5,492 nt of DNA from an uncultured Holophagaceae bacterium (GTDB lineage: Bacteria > Acidobacteriota > Holophagae > Holophagales > Holophagaceae), in assembly GCA_903876615.1 (NCBI GenBank), contig CAIRAS010000458.1:1-5492 (forward strand). The letters are read 5' to 3'. Of the stretch, positions 1-5,492 are shown piece after piece (within the stretch, counting starts at the first letter, position 1; each line of letters begins with the position of its first letter). A model generated the notes under the pieces. It worked only from the letters and a program-made list of their open reading frames with translations, did no database searches and was not told where the DNA came from. The translations under genes and the position numbers were made by a program.

Positions 1-1145
1 AGGGGCAGGGCAGCCACCAGCACGATGTCCAGCACCTTGAGCCGGAAGGGCATGTAGGTGATGAAGTCGTAGACGGCGGCCGGCAGCTTGAGCAGGCGGT
101 AGTGGTCCAGGACCAGGCAGAGGGGCACGCTGGTGCCCAGGCCCCAGGCGGTGCCCACAGCGCCGATGCGCAGGCCCTGCAGCTCGAAGAGCCGCTGGAT
201 CTGCTTCGGGGTGGCCCCGAGGGCCAGCAGCACGCCGAGATCCCGGCGCTTCTCGGTCACCAGCAGCACCAGGGAGGCCACGATGTTGAAAGCGGCCACC
301 AGGATGATGAGGCTGAGGATGGCGGCAAAAAGCCACTTCTCCACGGTGAGGGCCGCGAAGAGGGACCGGTTGGAGTCCCGCAGGTCCGCGGCGTGGTAGG
401 CGGGCCCCAGGGTCTCCAGCACGCGGGGCTTCACCTCCGCGATGGCGTCAATGCTGCGGGTGCGCACTTCGATCATCTCGGCCCGGCCCTCGGAGCGGGC
501 CATGCGCATGGCGTCGCCGAGGTGGATGAAGGCCCAGGCCTTGTCGTATTCGGAGCTGCGGCTGTAGAAGGTGCCCGCCACCCGGAAGGCCGCCACCTTG
601 GGCTGCTGGCCGCCCAGGCCCAGCTCCAGGCGGAAGACCGCCAGGGCCACGGTGTCGCCCACCCGCAGACCCAGGCGCTGGGCCAGCTCCTTGCCCAGGA
701 TGATCTCGCCCTCCTTGAGCTGCTCGATGGGAGCCGGCTGCATGGAGTCGAAGATGCTGGAGGTGCCGTGGGCGGTGGTGGGATCCACGGCCTTCACCAC
801 GACGGTCTCCGGGGGCATCTCGCTGTTGGGGCGGCGGAGCAGGCCCTTCTCCAGGCGGATGGGGGAGGCGGCCTGCACGCCGGGGACGGCGCGGATGGTC
901 CGCAGGGCGGCCTCGGTGTCCGGGATGTCTCCGGCCAGGTTGAAGACCGTGAAGTGGGCGGTGGCGCTGAACAGGGTGGCCTGGATCTCCTCGCGGAAGC
1001 CGTTCATCACCGCCAGGGCCACCACCATGGCGAAGACGCCCAGGGCCGTGCCGCCGCGGGCGAAGCGCACCATGGTCCGCACGAAGGCCCCCTTGCGGTG
1101 GGTCTTCAGGTAGCGGTCGGCGATGATGCTCTCGAAGCGCGGCAT
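1..1145 (-). CDS. lolC: LolC/LolE-type lipoprotein-releasing ABC transporter permease (3' end outside window)
   Basis: Translating the minus strand from the ATG at 1145 gives 381 uninterrupted codons (3-1145), with no stop before the left edge. The family is an inner-membrane permease that, with the ATPase LolD, extracts mature lipoproteins from the inner membrane and hands them to LolA. Seen here: an N-terminal RYL box (residues 11-13), TM1 around 31-47 ending in the typical VMNGF (46-50), a periplasmic domain of roughly 50-270, then TM2 around 272-296 followed by the FtsX-type signature, with FN at 286-287, EKRRDLGVLLALGA at 298-311 and FELQG at 320-324. TM3 covers about 326-346, and a fourth helix begins near 370. 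Family members are about 400-415 residues, so some 20-35 residues are missing. The start is set by the conserved N terminus; I see no Shine-Dalgarno. It lies 27 nt after the PilZ gene, so probably the same operon. LolC, LolE and single-permease LolF cannot be told apart here. Confidence 0.9.
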   Translation of the reverse strand, partial: MPRFESIIADRYLKTHRKGAFVRTMVRFARGGTALGVFAMVVALAVMNGFREEIQATLFSATAHFTVFNLAGDIPDTEAALRTIRAVPGVQAASPIRLEKGLLRRPNSEMPPETVVVKAVDPTTAHGTSSIFDSMQPAPIEQLKEGEIILGKELAQRLGLRVGDTVALAVFRLELGLGGQQPKVAAFRVAGTFYSRSSEYDKAWAFIHLGDAMRMARSEGRAEMIEVRTRSIDAIAEVKPRVLETLGPAYHAADLRDSNRSLFAALTVEKWLFAAILSLIILVAAFNIVASLVLLVTEKRRDLGVLLALGATPKQIQRLFELQGLRIGAVGTAWGLGTSVPLCLVLDHYRLLKLPAAVYDFITYMPFRLKVLDIVLVAALP

Positions 1146-1172
1146 GGCACCAGAGTAGCCTGGGCGCAGCCC

Positions 1173-2519
1173 CTAGCCGATACCGAGGTGTCCTTCGAGC
1201 ATGCGCCGGAACTCCAGGTCCAGGTCGTAGGGCTTCACGAGGATCTGGGCCACGCTGGCTTCCTGGGCCCCGATCACCAGATCGGCGTCCACCGAGTCCT
1301 CGGCCAGCACCACCTTGGGCATCGCGTCGTCGAGGCTGCTGCGCAGGAAGGAGGCCAGGGCCAGGCCCTGGAGCTCGGCCACGCCGCCGTCCACGAGGAT
1401 CAGGTGAAGGCCGGGTCGGCCCACATGCTCCAGCAGCTCGGTCAGCGTATCGGCGCAGAGCACGCGGCCGTAGCCATCGCCACTGAGGAAGGTGGCCAGG
1501 GTGTCACGCTCGACCCCGGCGGGCATGGCCAGGAGCAGGCCGCGGGCCCGCTTCTTGACCCGCAGCAGGGCCTGGGAGCGGTCATCGATGGGGGGCGGTT
1601 CCGGCGCTGGCGCAGGCGCCGGCGCAGGCACCGCCGCCGGGACGGGAGGCGGCTCCGGTGCGGGGGTGGGAGCTTCCGGGACCGGGGGCTCGGGATCAGC
1701 CTTGGCCACAGGCTCCGGCTCGGGGTCCTTCTTGGGGGTAGGCTTGGGTGTGTAGCGCTCCTGCTCCTCTTTGTCCGCCTCCGACTGGCGGCGGGCCTTG
1801 GGCGGCACGGAGGTGGGGATGGCCCCGGCGCGGCTGGCCACGAGGCTGCGGACCGAGCCCAGCATCCCCTCCTTGCCCGGCTCGAAGGCGATACCCAGGA
1901 GCACGCCCTGGCTGGCATCCAGCCAAGCCACCGTGCCGCCCAGCTCGAGGGTGGGACACTTGGGGAGCTTGGCCATCTTGATGAGCATGAGGGGCTGGCC
2001 TACCGGCAGCATGTTGGCGCCCATGTGCATCTTTCGCTGGGTCTTCACGTCCATGGCGCGATCCACCCGGACGCAAATGCCGGTCTCCGAGATGTTCTCG
2101 ATGGTCCCGTTCATGCCGACGCCGTCGAAGAGCCCCGTCAGCACGGTGACCGTGGCCCCTTCCCGGGGGTTGAGCCGGGCGCGGGGCTTCTTCCGGCGCT
2201 CGGCCAGGGCAATGGAGGAGGGTACCTCCAGGGTCGCCGAGCCCGGCTTGGCTTCGAGCAGCCGGGTCGGGGCCTTGAAGCGGAGCCCTTCCTGGATGAA
2301 GAGCAGGCTGACCTCGCCCCCCTTGTCCACGGTCAGGGCACCCTGGGGCGCGACGACGACCTTGTCCTCCATGACCGAGACGAAGGTGGCGGGCACCTCT
2401 CGGCCCCGTTGATCCACCAGCAGCAGGGTCGCCCGGACCCGCAGGGCGTCTTCCAGGTAGGCCAGCACCAGCTCGGATCCCTCCGATGGCTTGGTCTTCT
2501 TCATTCCGAACATGGCCAT
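1173..2519 (-). CDS. PilZ-domain protein with proline-rich linker and degenerate receiver-like C-terminal domain
   Basis: A 448-residue soluble protein if started at the ATG at 2519. Residues about 15-105 form a beta-rich segment like the YcgR-type N-terminal domain. A PilZ domain follows, with the c-di-GMP-binding RxxxR (R109, R113), the NxSxxG motif (N142, S144, G147) and a closing LGIAF near 208-212. Both ligand motifs are intact, so c-di-GMP binding is expected. Residues about 232-311 are a low-complexity Pro/Ala/Glu/Lys linker. Residues 320-448 look like a receiver fold: an Asp after LILV (D377) and a Lys-Pro (K429-P430) sit at the expected places, but the N-terminal acidic pair and the Thr/Ser are missing (AMPAG and A406 instead). 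The start at 2519 is chosen because AGGGAG lies 10 nt upstream; ATGs at 2513 and 2504 are possible, and the frame stays open upstream to an ATG at 2594. The output partner is unknown. The gene is divergent from hflX and upstream of the Lol permease. Confidence 0.85.
   Translation of the reverse strand: MAMFGMKKTKPSEGSELVLAYLEDALRVRATLLLVDQRGREVPATFVSVMEDKVVVAPQGALTVDKGGEVSLLFIQEGLRFKAPTRLLEAKPGSATLEVPSSIALAERRKKPRARLNPREGATVTVLTGLFDGVGMNGTIENISETGICVRVDRAMDVKTQRKMHMGANMLPVGQPLMLIKMAKLPKCPTLELGGTVAWLDASQGVLLGIAFEPGKEGMLGSVRSLVASRAGAIPTSVPPKARRQSEADKEEQERYTPKPTPKKDPEPEPVAKADPEPPVPEAPTPAPEPPPVPAAVPAPAPAPAPEPPPIDDRSQALLRVKKRARGLLLAMPAGVERDTLATFLSGDGYGRVLCADTLTELLEHVGRPGLHLILVDGGVAELQGLALASFLRSSLDDAMPKVVLAEDSVDADLVIGAQEASVAQILVKPYDLDLEFRRMLEGHLGIG
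1603..1632. repeat. GGCGCN hexamer tandem repeat inside the PilZ-protein linker
   Basis: Five 6-nt units in a row read GGCGCT, GGCGCA, GGCGCC, GGCGCA and GGCACC on the plus strand. On the coding (minus) strand they specify alternating Ala-Pro dipeptides of the linker. Because each unit is two codons, gain or loss of a unit by slippage would keep the frame and only change linker length. The wider stretch 1590-1751 is of similarly biased composition but not a strict repeat. Confidence 0.75.
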
Positions 2520-2653
2520 GAAGGCGCGGCTCCCTAGGGCGAATGGGTACTTTTCTCGGTGAGTGGCGTCAGGTTGGCACGGCGCCTCATCCAACCCATC
2601 GTCCCAGGGGACAGGGGCTTGATTATTGTCCGAAGGCCGGGCAGCTTTGGCGT
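2520..2653. promoter_or_regulatory. Divergent intergenic region between the PilZ gene and hflX
   Basis: This 134-nt gap separates two outward-facing genes and must carry the start signals for both unless either has an internal promoter. The only AT-rich spot is around 2619-2629 (TTGATTATTGT). It offers a -10-like TATTGT for hflX at 2624-2629, 24 nt before the ATG, and an AATAAT-like -10 for the PilZ gene on the other strand. No good -35 box accompanies either one. An 8-bp perfect palindrome CCCTAGGG lies at 2532-2539 beside the PilZ start. The assignment of promoters is inference from layout. Confidence 0.35.
2530..2535 (-). promoter_or_regulatory. Putative ribosome binding site of the PilZ gene
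   Basis: AGGGAG on the minus strand lies 10 nt upstream of the ATG at 2519 and is the best Shine-Dalgarno-like sequence before any start in the window. The spacing is slightly long. It favours the start at 2519 over the ATGs at 2513 and 2504. Confidence 0.4.
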
Positions 2654-3847
2654 ATGGATCAAACCCCCCTCCGCTGTCTGCTCATCGCCCGCCAGGGCCA
2701 GGGAGACCGGGAGGACCGCATCCAGGACCATCTGCTGGAGCTGGCCGAGCTGGCCCGCAGCTGTGGCTTCGAGGTGCAGGCCCGGCGGGGCCTGCGGCGG
2801 GCGCTGATCGCACCCAAGACCTTCTATGGTCCCGGTCAGCTGGAAGCCCTGGCAGAGGAGGCCCGGCGGCACGAGGTCAGCCACCTGATCTGCAATGACG
2901 AGCTGAGCGGCAGCCAGGTGAACGCCATCGAGAAGCTCACGGGCCTTGCCTGCATGGACCGGACGGGGCTGATCCTCGCCATCTTCGAGCAGCGCGCCCA
3001 GACCCGGGAGGCCAAGGCCCAGGTGGAGCTGGCCCGCTGCGAGTACGAGCTGCCCCGCCTCAAGGGCGCCTGGACCCACCTGGAGCGGCAGGGGGGCGGC
3101 GTGGGCCTGCGCGGCGGTCCTGGCGAGACCCAGATCGAAGTGGACCGGCGCATCACCCGCACCCGCATCAGCCAGCTCAAGCGGGAGCTGACCCACCTGG
3201 AGCGGGTCCGCCAGACCCAGCGGCAGGGCCGTCCCAAGGGCCTGCCCCGGGTGGCCCTCGTGGGCTACACCAACGCCGGCAAGACCAGCCTCCTGAAGGC
3301 CCTAACCGGCGAGGGGGAGCCCCGGGACCTGCTCTTCGCGACCTTGGACACCACCACCCGCAAGGCCTTCCTGGGCCAGGACTTCGATCCGGAGACTGGC
3401 GAGGGCAACCCGGAACCCCGGCAGTGCCTGGTGGCAGACACCGTGGGCTTCATCCGGAAGCTGCCGCACCAGCTGGTGGCGGCCTTCCGCAGCACCCTGG
3501 GCGAGGTCCGCACCGCCGATGCCCTGCTGGTGGTGGCGGACGCCGCCCACCCGGACCTGGAGGAGCACCTCAAGATCGTGGGGGCCACCCTGCGGGAGAT
3601 TGGCTGCGAGGCCGAAGGCATTGAGGCCCAGCCGAGGCTCCTGATCCTCAACCAGGTGGACCGCCTGCACCGGCCCCAGAGACTGGACCTGAAGAAGCGC
3701 CATCCGGGCGCGGTGCAGACCTGCGCCACCGAGGGCCTCGGCCTCGACGAGATCCGGACCTGGCTGCGGGACCTGATCCCCGGGCCGCCCCGGCCCCGGG
3801 AGCTGGAGGCATGGGAGCTGCCGGAGAAGGTCTCGACCGAGGTCTAG
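2654..3847 (+). CDS. hflX: Ribosome-associated GTPase HflX
   Basis: A 397-residue GTPase of the HflX (Obg-HflX) family, known to bind the 50S subunit and split stalled or stress-idled 70S ribosomes. The N-terminal HflX domain spans about 1-190, with the family block around DRTGLILAIFEQRAQT (102-117), YELPRL (131-136), the glycine-rich ligand loop GGGVGLRGGPGETQ (147-160) and a following basic coiled-coil helix. The G domain shows G1 GYTNAGKT (204-211), switch I LFATLDTTTR (227-236), G3 DTVGF (262-266), G4 NQVD (333-336) and a G5-like CATEG (357-361). Length fits the family (about 400-430). ATG 2654 is chosen because the family starts just before this point; the frame is open upstream to an ATG at 2543, but that extension shows no family similarity. 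Oddities are Gln for Lys in G4 and about 12 extra residues between switch I and G3. It stands alone, divergent from the PilZ gene and overlapping the convergent gene downstream by 4 nt. Confidence 0.96.
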   Translation: MDQTPLRCLLIARQGQGDREDRIQDHLLELAELARSCGFEVQARRGLRRALIAPKTFYGPGQLEALAEEARRHEVSHLICNDELSGSQVNAIEKLTGLACMDRTGLILAIFEQRAQTREAKAQVELARCEYELPRLKGAWTHLERQGGGVGLRGGPGETQIEVDRRITRTRISQLKRELTHLERVRQTQRQGRPKGLPRVALVGYTNAGKTSLLKALTGEGEPRDLLFATLDTTTRKAFLGQDFDPETGEGNPEPRQCLVADTVGFIRKLPHQLVAAFRSTLGEVRTADALLVVADAAHPDLEEHLKIVGATLREIGCEAEGIEAQPRLLILNQVDRLHRPQRLDLKKRHPGAVQTCATEGLGLDEIRTWLRDLIPGPPRPRELEAWELPEKVSTEV

Positions 3848-4377
3848 CTCAGGGCTTCCGGGGCCGGCTCGGGATTCTTCCGGGGCAGCAGGCCCACGGT
3901 GGCCGCCATGCCCATGGCCAGGAGGATCCGCAGGAAGAAGAGATTGCGGCTGAGTCCGTGGGCCTTGTTGTAGGCCACGCGGTCCGTGTGGTCCGGCGTC
4001 AGGGTCTCGATGGGGGCGTTGATGCGGGTCCGGATGGCCTGGATCTTGGGGGTCAGGATGAAGGAGCTGGCCAGGCACATGAGGAGGGCCACGGTCAGGG
4101 CCGCGCTCCAGAGGCGGATGGGGCCGACGAGGTCATCCTTCACCTCGGCCACCCAGCGGCCGCCCCAGCTGAGGCTCGCCAGGCCGAAGGCCACCCAGGC
4201 CGCCCAGTCCAGGCGGCCGATGATCAGGCCCGCGATGCGGCCGGCCAGGTCCCGGCTGGACAGCTCCCGGAAGAGGACCGGCGCACTGAAGATCCCGAAG
4301 CCCAGGGCCGCACCGGCCCAGAGCAGAAGGAGCAGGACGGAAAGCTGGTCGAGGCGCTTCAGGGTCGTGGGGCTCAT
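3844..4377 (-). CDS. DUF4149 (TMEM205-like) four-helix integral membrane protein
   Basis: A 177-residue membrane protein with predicted helices at about 11-32, 56-76, 86-107 and 145-164, and a charged, Pro-rich C-terminal tail. Family-type features are the F-x-x-AP-x-LF box (FGIFSAPVLF, 27-36), an AG pair after it (45-46), TPKIQAIRTRIN (109-120) in the loop after TM3, and the YNKAHGLS segment (136-143) entering TM4. These match the DUF4149/TMEM205-like group, whose biochemical role is not established in bacteria to my knowledge. The ATG at 4377 is the only sensible start, since TM1 begins 10 residues later; no Shine-Dalgarno is visible. It follows the pseudopilin gene by 57 nt on the same strand, so co-transcription is likely, though a functional link between them is not evident. 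Its TAG stop shares the CTAG at 3844-3847 with the hflX stop. Confidence 0.85.
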   Translation of the reverse strand: MSPTTLKRLDQLSVLLLLLWAGAALGFGIFSAPVLFRELSSRDLAGRIAGLIIGRLDWAAWVAFGLASLSWGGRWVAEVKDDLVGPIRLWSAALTVALLMCLASSFILTPKIQAIRTRINAPIETLTPDHTDRVAYNKAHGLSRNLFFLRILLAMGMAATVGLLPRKNPEPAPEALS

Positions 4378-4434
4378 GCTGCGGGCCTTGGGCTGAGGGT
4401 GGTGGAGGCAGATGGCAACCGGAGGCGAAAGGCC

Positions 4435-4836
4435 CTACCACTCGTTGTAGGGGATCTGGTTCGTGCCCTTGTCCGTGGAGCCGCTCCGCACGCGGTAGAT
4501 GCCCAGCTCCGCATCGGGGTTGTCCGGGTCCGGCGGTTCCAGCTCGGTCTGCCAGGTGTCCCGGGAGCGGGTCATGGGATCCTCCGGGATCTCCCGCAGG
4601 TAGCCGAACTCCTTGAGGGGGCCGAGGCTGGAGGGATACTTGCCGCGGTCCGCGCGGTGCTGCTCCAGGGAGTGGTTCATCTGGAAGAGGTTTTCCTTCA
4701 GCACGGCCTCCCGGGCCGTCTGCAGCTTGTGGCGGTAGCCCACCAAGCCCACCGTGGCGAGCAGAGCCAGGATGGTCATGATGACGACCAGTTCGATCAG
4801 GGTGAAGCCGCGCTGGCGGGACGGGGAAAGGCGCAT
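4435..4836 (-). CDS. GspG/PulG-like type II secretion or type IV pilus pseudopilin
   Basis: A 133-residue prepilin-like protein. It has a short basic leader (1-10, ending RQRG), then FTLIE with the invariant mature Glu5 (E15) for prepilin peptidase cleavage and N-methylation after G10. A hydrophobic helix at 11-34 continues into an amphipathic alpha1-C stretch to about residue 62. The globular part has the GspG-family pattern GKYPSSL (65-71), GYL-x-x-IP-x-DP (78-87), W95, GIY-x-V-x-SGS (112-120) and the closing YNEW (130-133). This supports a major-pseudopilin-like fold assembled in the inner membrane into a T2SS or pilus filament. The usual aspartate-rich calcium loop of classical GspG is not clear here. 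No other secretion or pilus gene is in the window, so it is an orphan locally. The start is fixed by the leader; the upstream sequence CTGGTGCC has no Shine-Dalgarno. It is probably the first gene of a unit with the DUF4149 gene. Confidence 0.93.
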   Translation of the reverse strand: MRLSPSRQRGFTLIELVVIMTILALLATVGLVGYRHKLQTAREAVLKENLFQMNHSLEQHRADRGKYPSSLGPLKEFGYLREIPEDPMTRSRDTWQTELEPPDPDNPDAELGIYRVRSGSTDKGTNQIPYNEW

Positions 4837-4962
4837 GGCACCAGCTTAGCGCACCCAGGGCTGGGCGGTGGGGATGCGGGATGAGGTGCCTGGAAGTGGT
4901 ATGTTTAGCCAGGCCGAAGGTAGATCTGGGGGGCCATCCTCCCTGTTGTTCTGGGTGTGGCG
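4837..4962. promoter_or_regulatory. Divergent intergenic region between the pseudopilin gene and the CNB-CBS gene
   Basis: This 126-nt gap lies between outward-facing genes. The stretch 4894-4908 is relatively AT-rich and includes TATGTT (4900-4905), a possible -10 for the plus-strand gene, but no matching -35 is visible. A 6-bp inverted repeat flanks this stretch. Promoter function is inferred from gene layout only. Confidence 0.35.
4888..4914. repeat. 6-bp inverted repeat in the divergent intergenic region
   Basis: GCCTGG (4888-4893) and its exact reverse complement CCAGGC (4909-4914) are separated by 15 nt. The arm-to-arm repeat distance is 21 nt, about two helical turns, which would suit a dimeric regulator binding one face of the DNA. 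It surrounds the AT-rich spot. Arms of 6 bp in GC-rich DNA can occur by chance. Confidence 0.3.
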
Positions 4963-5492
4963 ATGCTGATCGAAGAGGCGGTCCGATTCCTTTCCCAGAT
5001 TCCCCCCTATCAGTTCCTGGAGGGGCTCGCGCTGCGGGAGCTGGCCCAGAGCCTGACCCTGGTGTTCCATCCGAAGGGGGCGGTGATCCTCCAGCAGGAG
5101 GGACCCTCTGGGGACAACCTCCACATCATCCAGAAGGGGGTGGTCAAGATCACCTTGCGGCCCAAGGGTGGTTCCGAAGAGGTGGTGGTCGACTACCGGG
5201 AGCGGGGCGAGTCCTTCGGCCTGGTGTCCCTCATGGGCGGCCAGCAGAAGACCACGGCCATCGCGCTGCAGGACACCATCTGCTACCTGCTGCCCAAGGA
5301 GCGGCTGAATGAGCTGGTGCTCACCCATCCCGCCATCGCCGAGTACCTGCTGCAGTTCCACCTCACCAAGTACGTGGACATGACCTCTCGCGAGATGCAG
5401 GGCAAGAGCCTGTTCCTGGGCAGCAGCGACCACCTGCTGTTCACGGCCCAGGTGGGGGAGATCTGCCGCAAGGTCACCACCGTGGTCGGCCC
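4963..5492 (+). CDS. Cyclic-nucleotide-binding-fold protein, probably CNB-CBS-DUF294 nucleotidyltransferase family (3' end outside window)
   Basis: The plus-strand frame from the ATG at 4963 is open for 176 codons to the right edge. Residues about 14-125 form a cNMP-binding beta-roll, with HPKGAVILQQEG (36-47), HIIQKGVVKI (54-63), ESFGLVSLMGG (83-93) and CYLLPKERL (107-115). After the helix at about 123-140 there is no Crp-type helix-turn-helix. Instead HLLFTAQVGEICRKVTTVVG (157-176) looks like the linker and first strand of a CBS domain, as in proteins with CNB, paired CBS and DUF294/GlnD-like nucleotidyltransferase domains. The phosphate-binding cassette lacks the Glu (L87 after FG) and Arg (K96 region) that contact cAMP in Crp, so cAMP binding is doubtful. 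A GTG at 4957 is an alternative start; neither has a Shine-Dalgarno. The rest of the gene, and hence the nucleotidyltransferase assignment, lies outside the window. It is divergent from the pseudopilin gene. Confidence 0.8.
   Translation, partial: MLIEEAVRFLSQIPPYQFLEGLALRELAQSLTLVFHPKGAVILQQEGPSGDNLHIIQKGVVKITLRPKGGSEEVVVDYRERGESFGLVSLMGGQQKTTAIALQDTICYLLPKERLNELVLTHPAIAEYLLQFHLTKYVDMTSREMQGKSLFLGSSDHLLFTAQVGEICRKVTTVVG

Noticed and set aside
102..2537. 811-codon open frame on the plus strand, antisense to the Lol permease and PilZ genes
   Set aside because: It spans two well-supported minus-strand genes, and its product is a His/Gly/Ala/Gln-rich string without domain-like pattern, as expected for an antisense shadow in GC-rich DNA. 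It also crosses the boundary between the two genes.
2520..2594. N-terminal extension of the PilZ protein from an ATG at 2594
   Set aside because: The 25 added residues show no family-like pattern and fill the divergent promoter gap, and the better ribosome binding site lies just before the ATG at 2519.
2543..2653. 37-residue N-terminal extension of HflX from an ATG at 2543
   Set aside because: HflX proteins normally begin just before the block corresponding to residue 6 of the chosen start. The extension is not family-like and would overlap the divergent control region.
3302..4078. 258-codon minus-strand frame across the hflX and DUF4149 ends
   Set aside because: It overlaps the conserved G domain of hflX in antisense and has low-complexity Pro/Gly/Gln composition.
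4378..4434. Terminator hairpin between the pseudopilin and DUF4149 genes
   Set aside because: Only weak, imperfect GC pairing around the GGCGAAAGGCC stretch and no T-run on the minus strand.
3811..4884. 357-codon plus-strand frame over the DUF4149 and pseudopilin genes
   Set aside because: It is antisense to two genes with clear family motifs, and its Gly/Ala/Gln/His-rich composition is typical of a shadow frame.
4846..5433. 195-codon minus-strand frame opposite the CNB-fold gene
   Set aside because: The plus strand carries recognisable cNMP-fold motifs; the minus frame shows none and is Leu/Gln/His-biased.
4963..5492. Crp/Fnr-type transcription regulator
   Set aside because: The region after the long helix, where a helix-turn-helix should start, instead resembles the entry to a CBS domain.

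Overview
The window is GC-rich chromosomal DNA (by eye about two thirds G+C, with G/C at most third codon positions) from a Gram-negative bacterium. It holds six protein genes packed tightly on both strands, two of them cut by the window edges. A Lol-type lipoprotein-release permease indicates a diderm envelope. The protein set and its style resemble Holophagales-type Acidobacteriota (Geothrix/Holophaga) or deltaproteobacteria-like groups; this placement is a judgement from pattern memory, not a search result. I see no mobile elements, CRISPR, tRNA or rRNA.

Left block (1-2519, minus strand): a PilZ-domain protein with a long Pro/Ala/Glu-rich linker and a degenerate receiver-like C-terminal domain is followed after 27 nt by the LolC/LolE-type ABC permease, whose C-terminal end runs off the left edge. 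The two are probably co-transcribed.

Middle block (2654-3847, plus strand): hflX, the ribosome-associated GTPase, is divergent from the PilZ gene across a 134-nt gap. It ends tail-to-tail on the next gene, and the two stop codons share a CTAG palindrome.

Right block (3844-4836, minus strand): a GspG/PulG-like pseudopilin gene is followed after 57 nt by a DUF4149/TMEM205-like four-helix membrane protein gene, probably one transcription unit. Across a 126-nt gap lies a divergent plus-strand gene (4963 to the right edge). It encodes a cyclic-nucleotide-binding-fold domain running into what looks like the start of a CBS domain, the layout of CNB-CBS-DUF294 nucleotidyltransferase proteins rather than a Crp regulator.

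The window reads as ordinary core and envelope/signalling genes, not a defence or mobile island. The least routine items are the PilZ-linker-pseudoreceiver architecture, the 12-residue insertion and NQVD motif in HflX, the shared-stop convergent pair, and the general lack of Shine-Dalgarno sequences. I found no convincing new multi-gene system.
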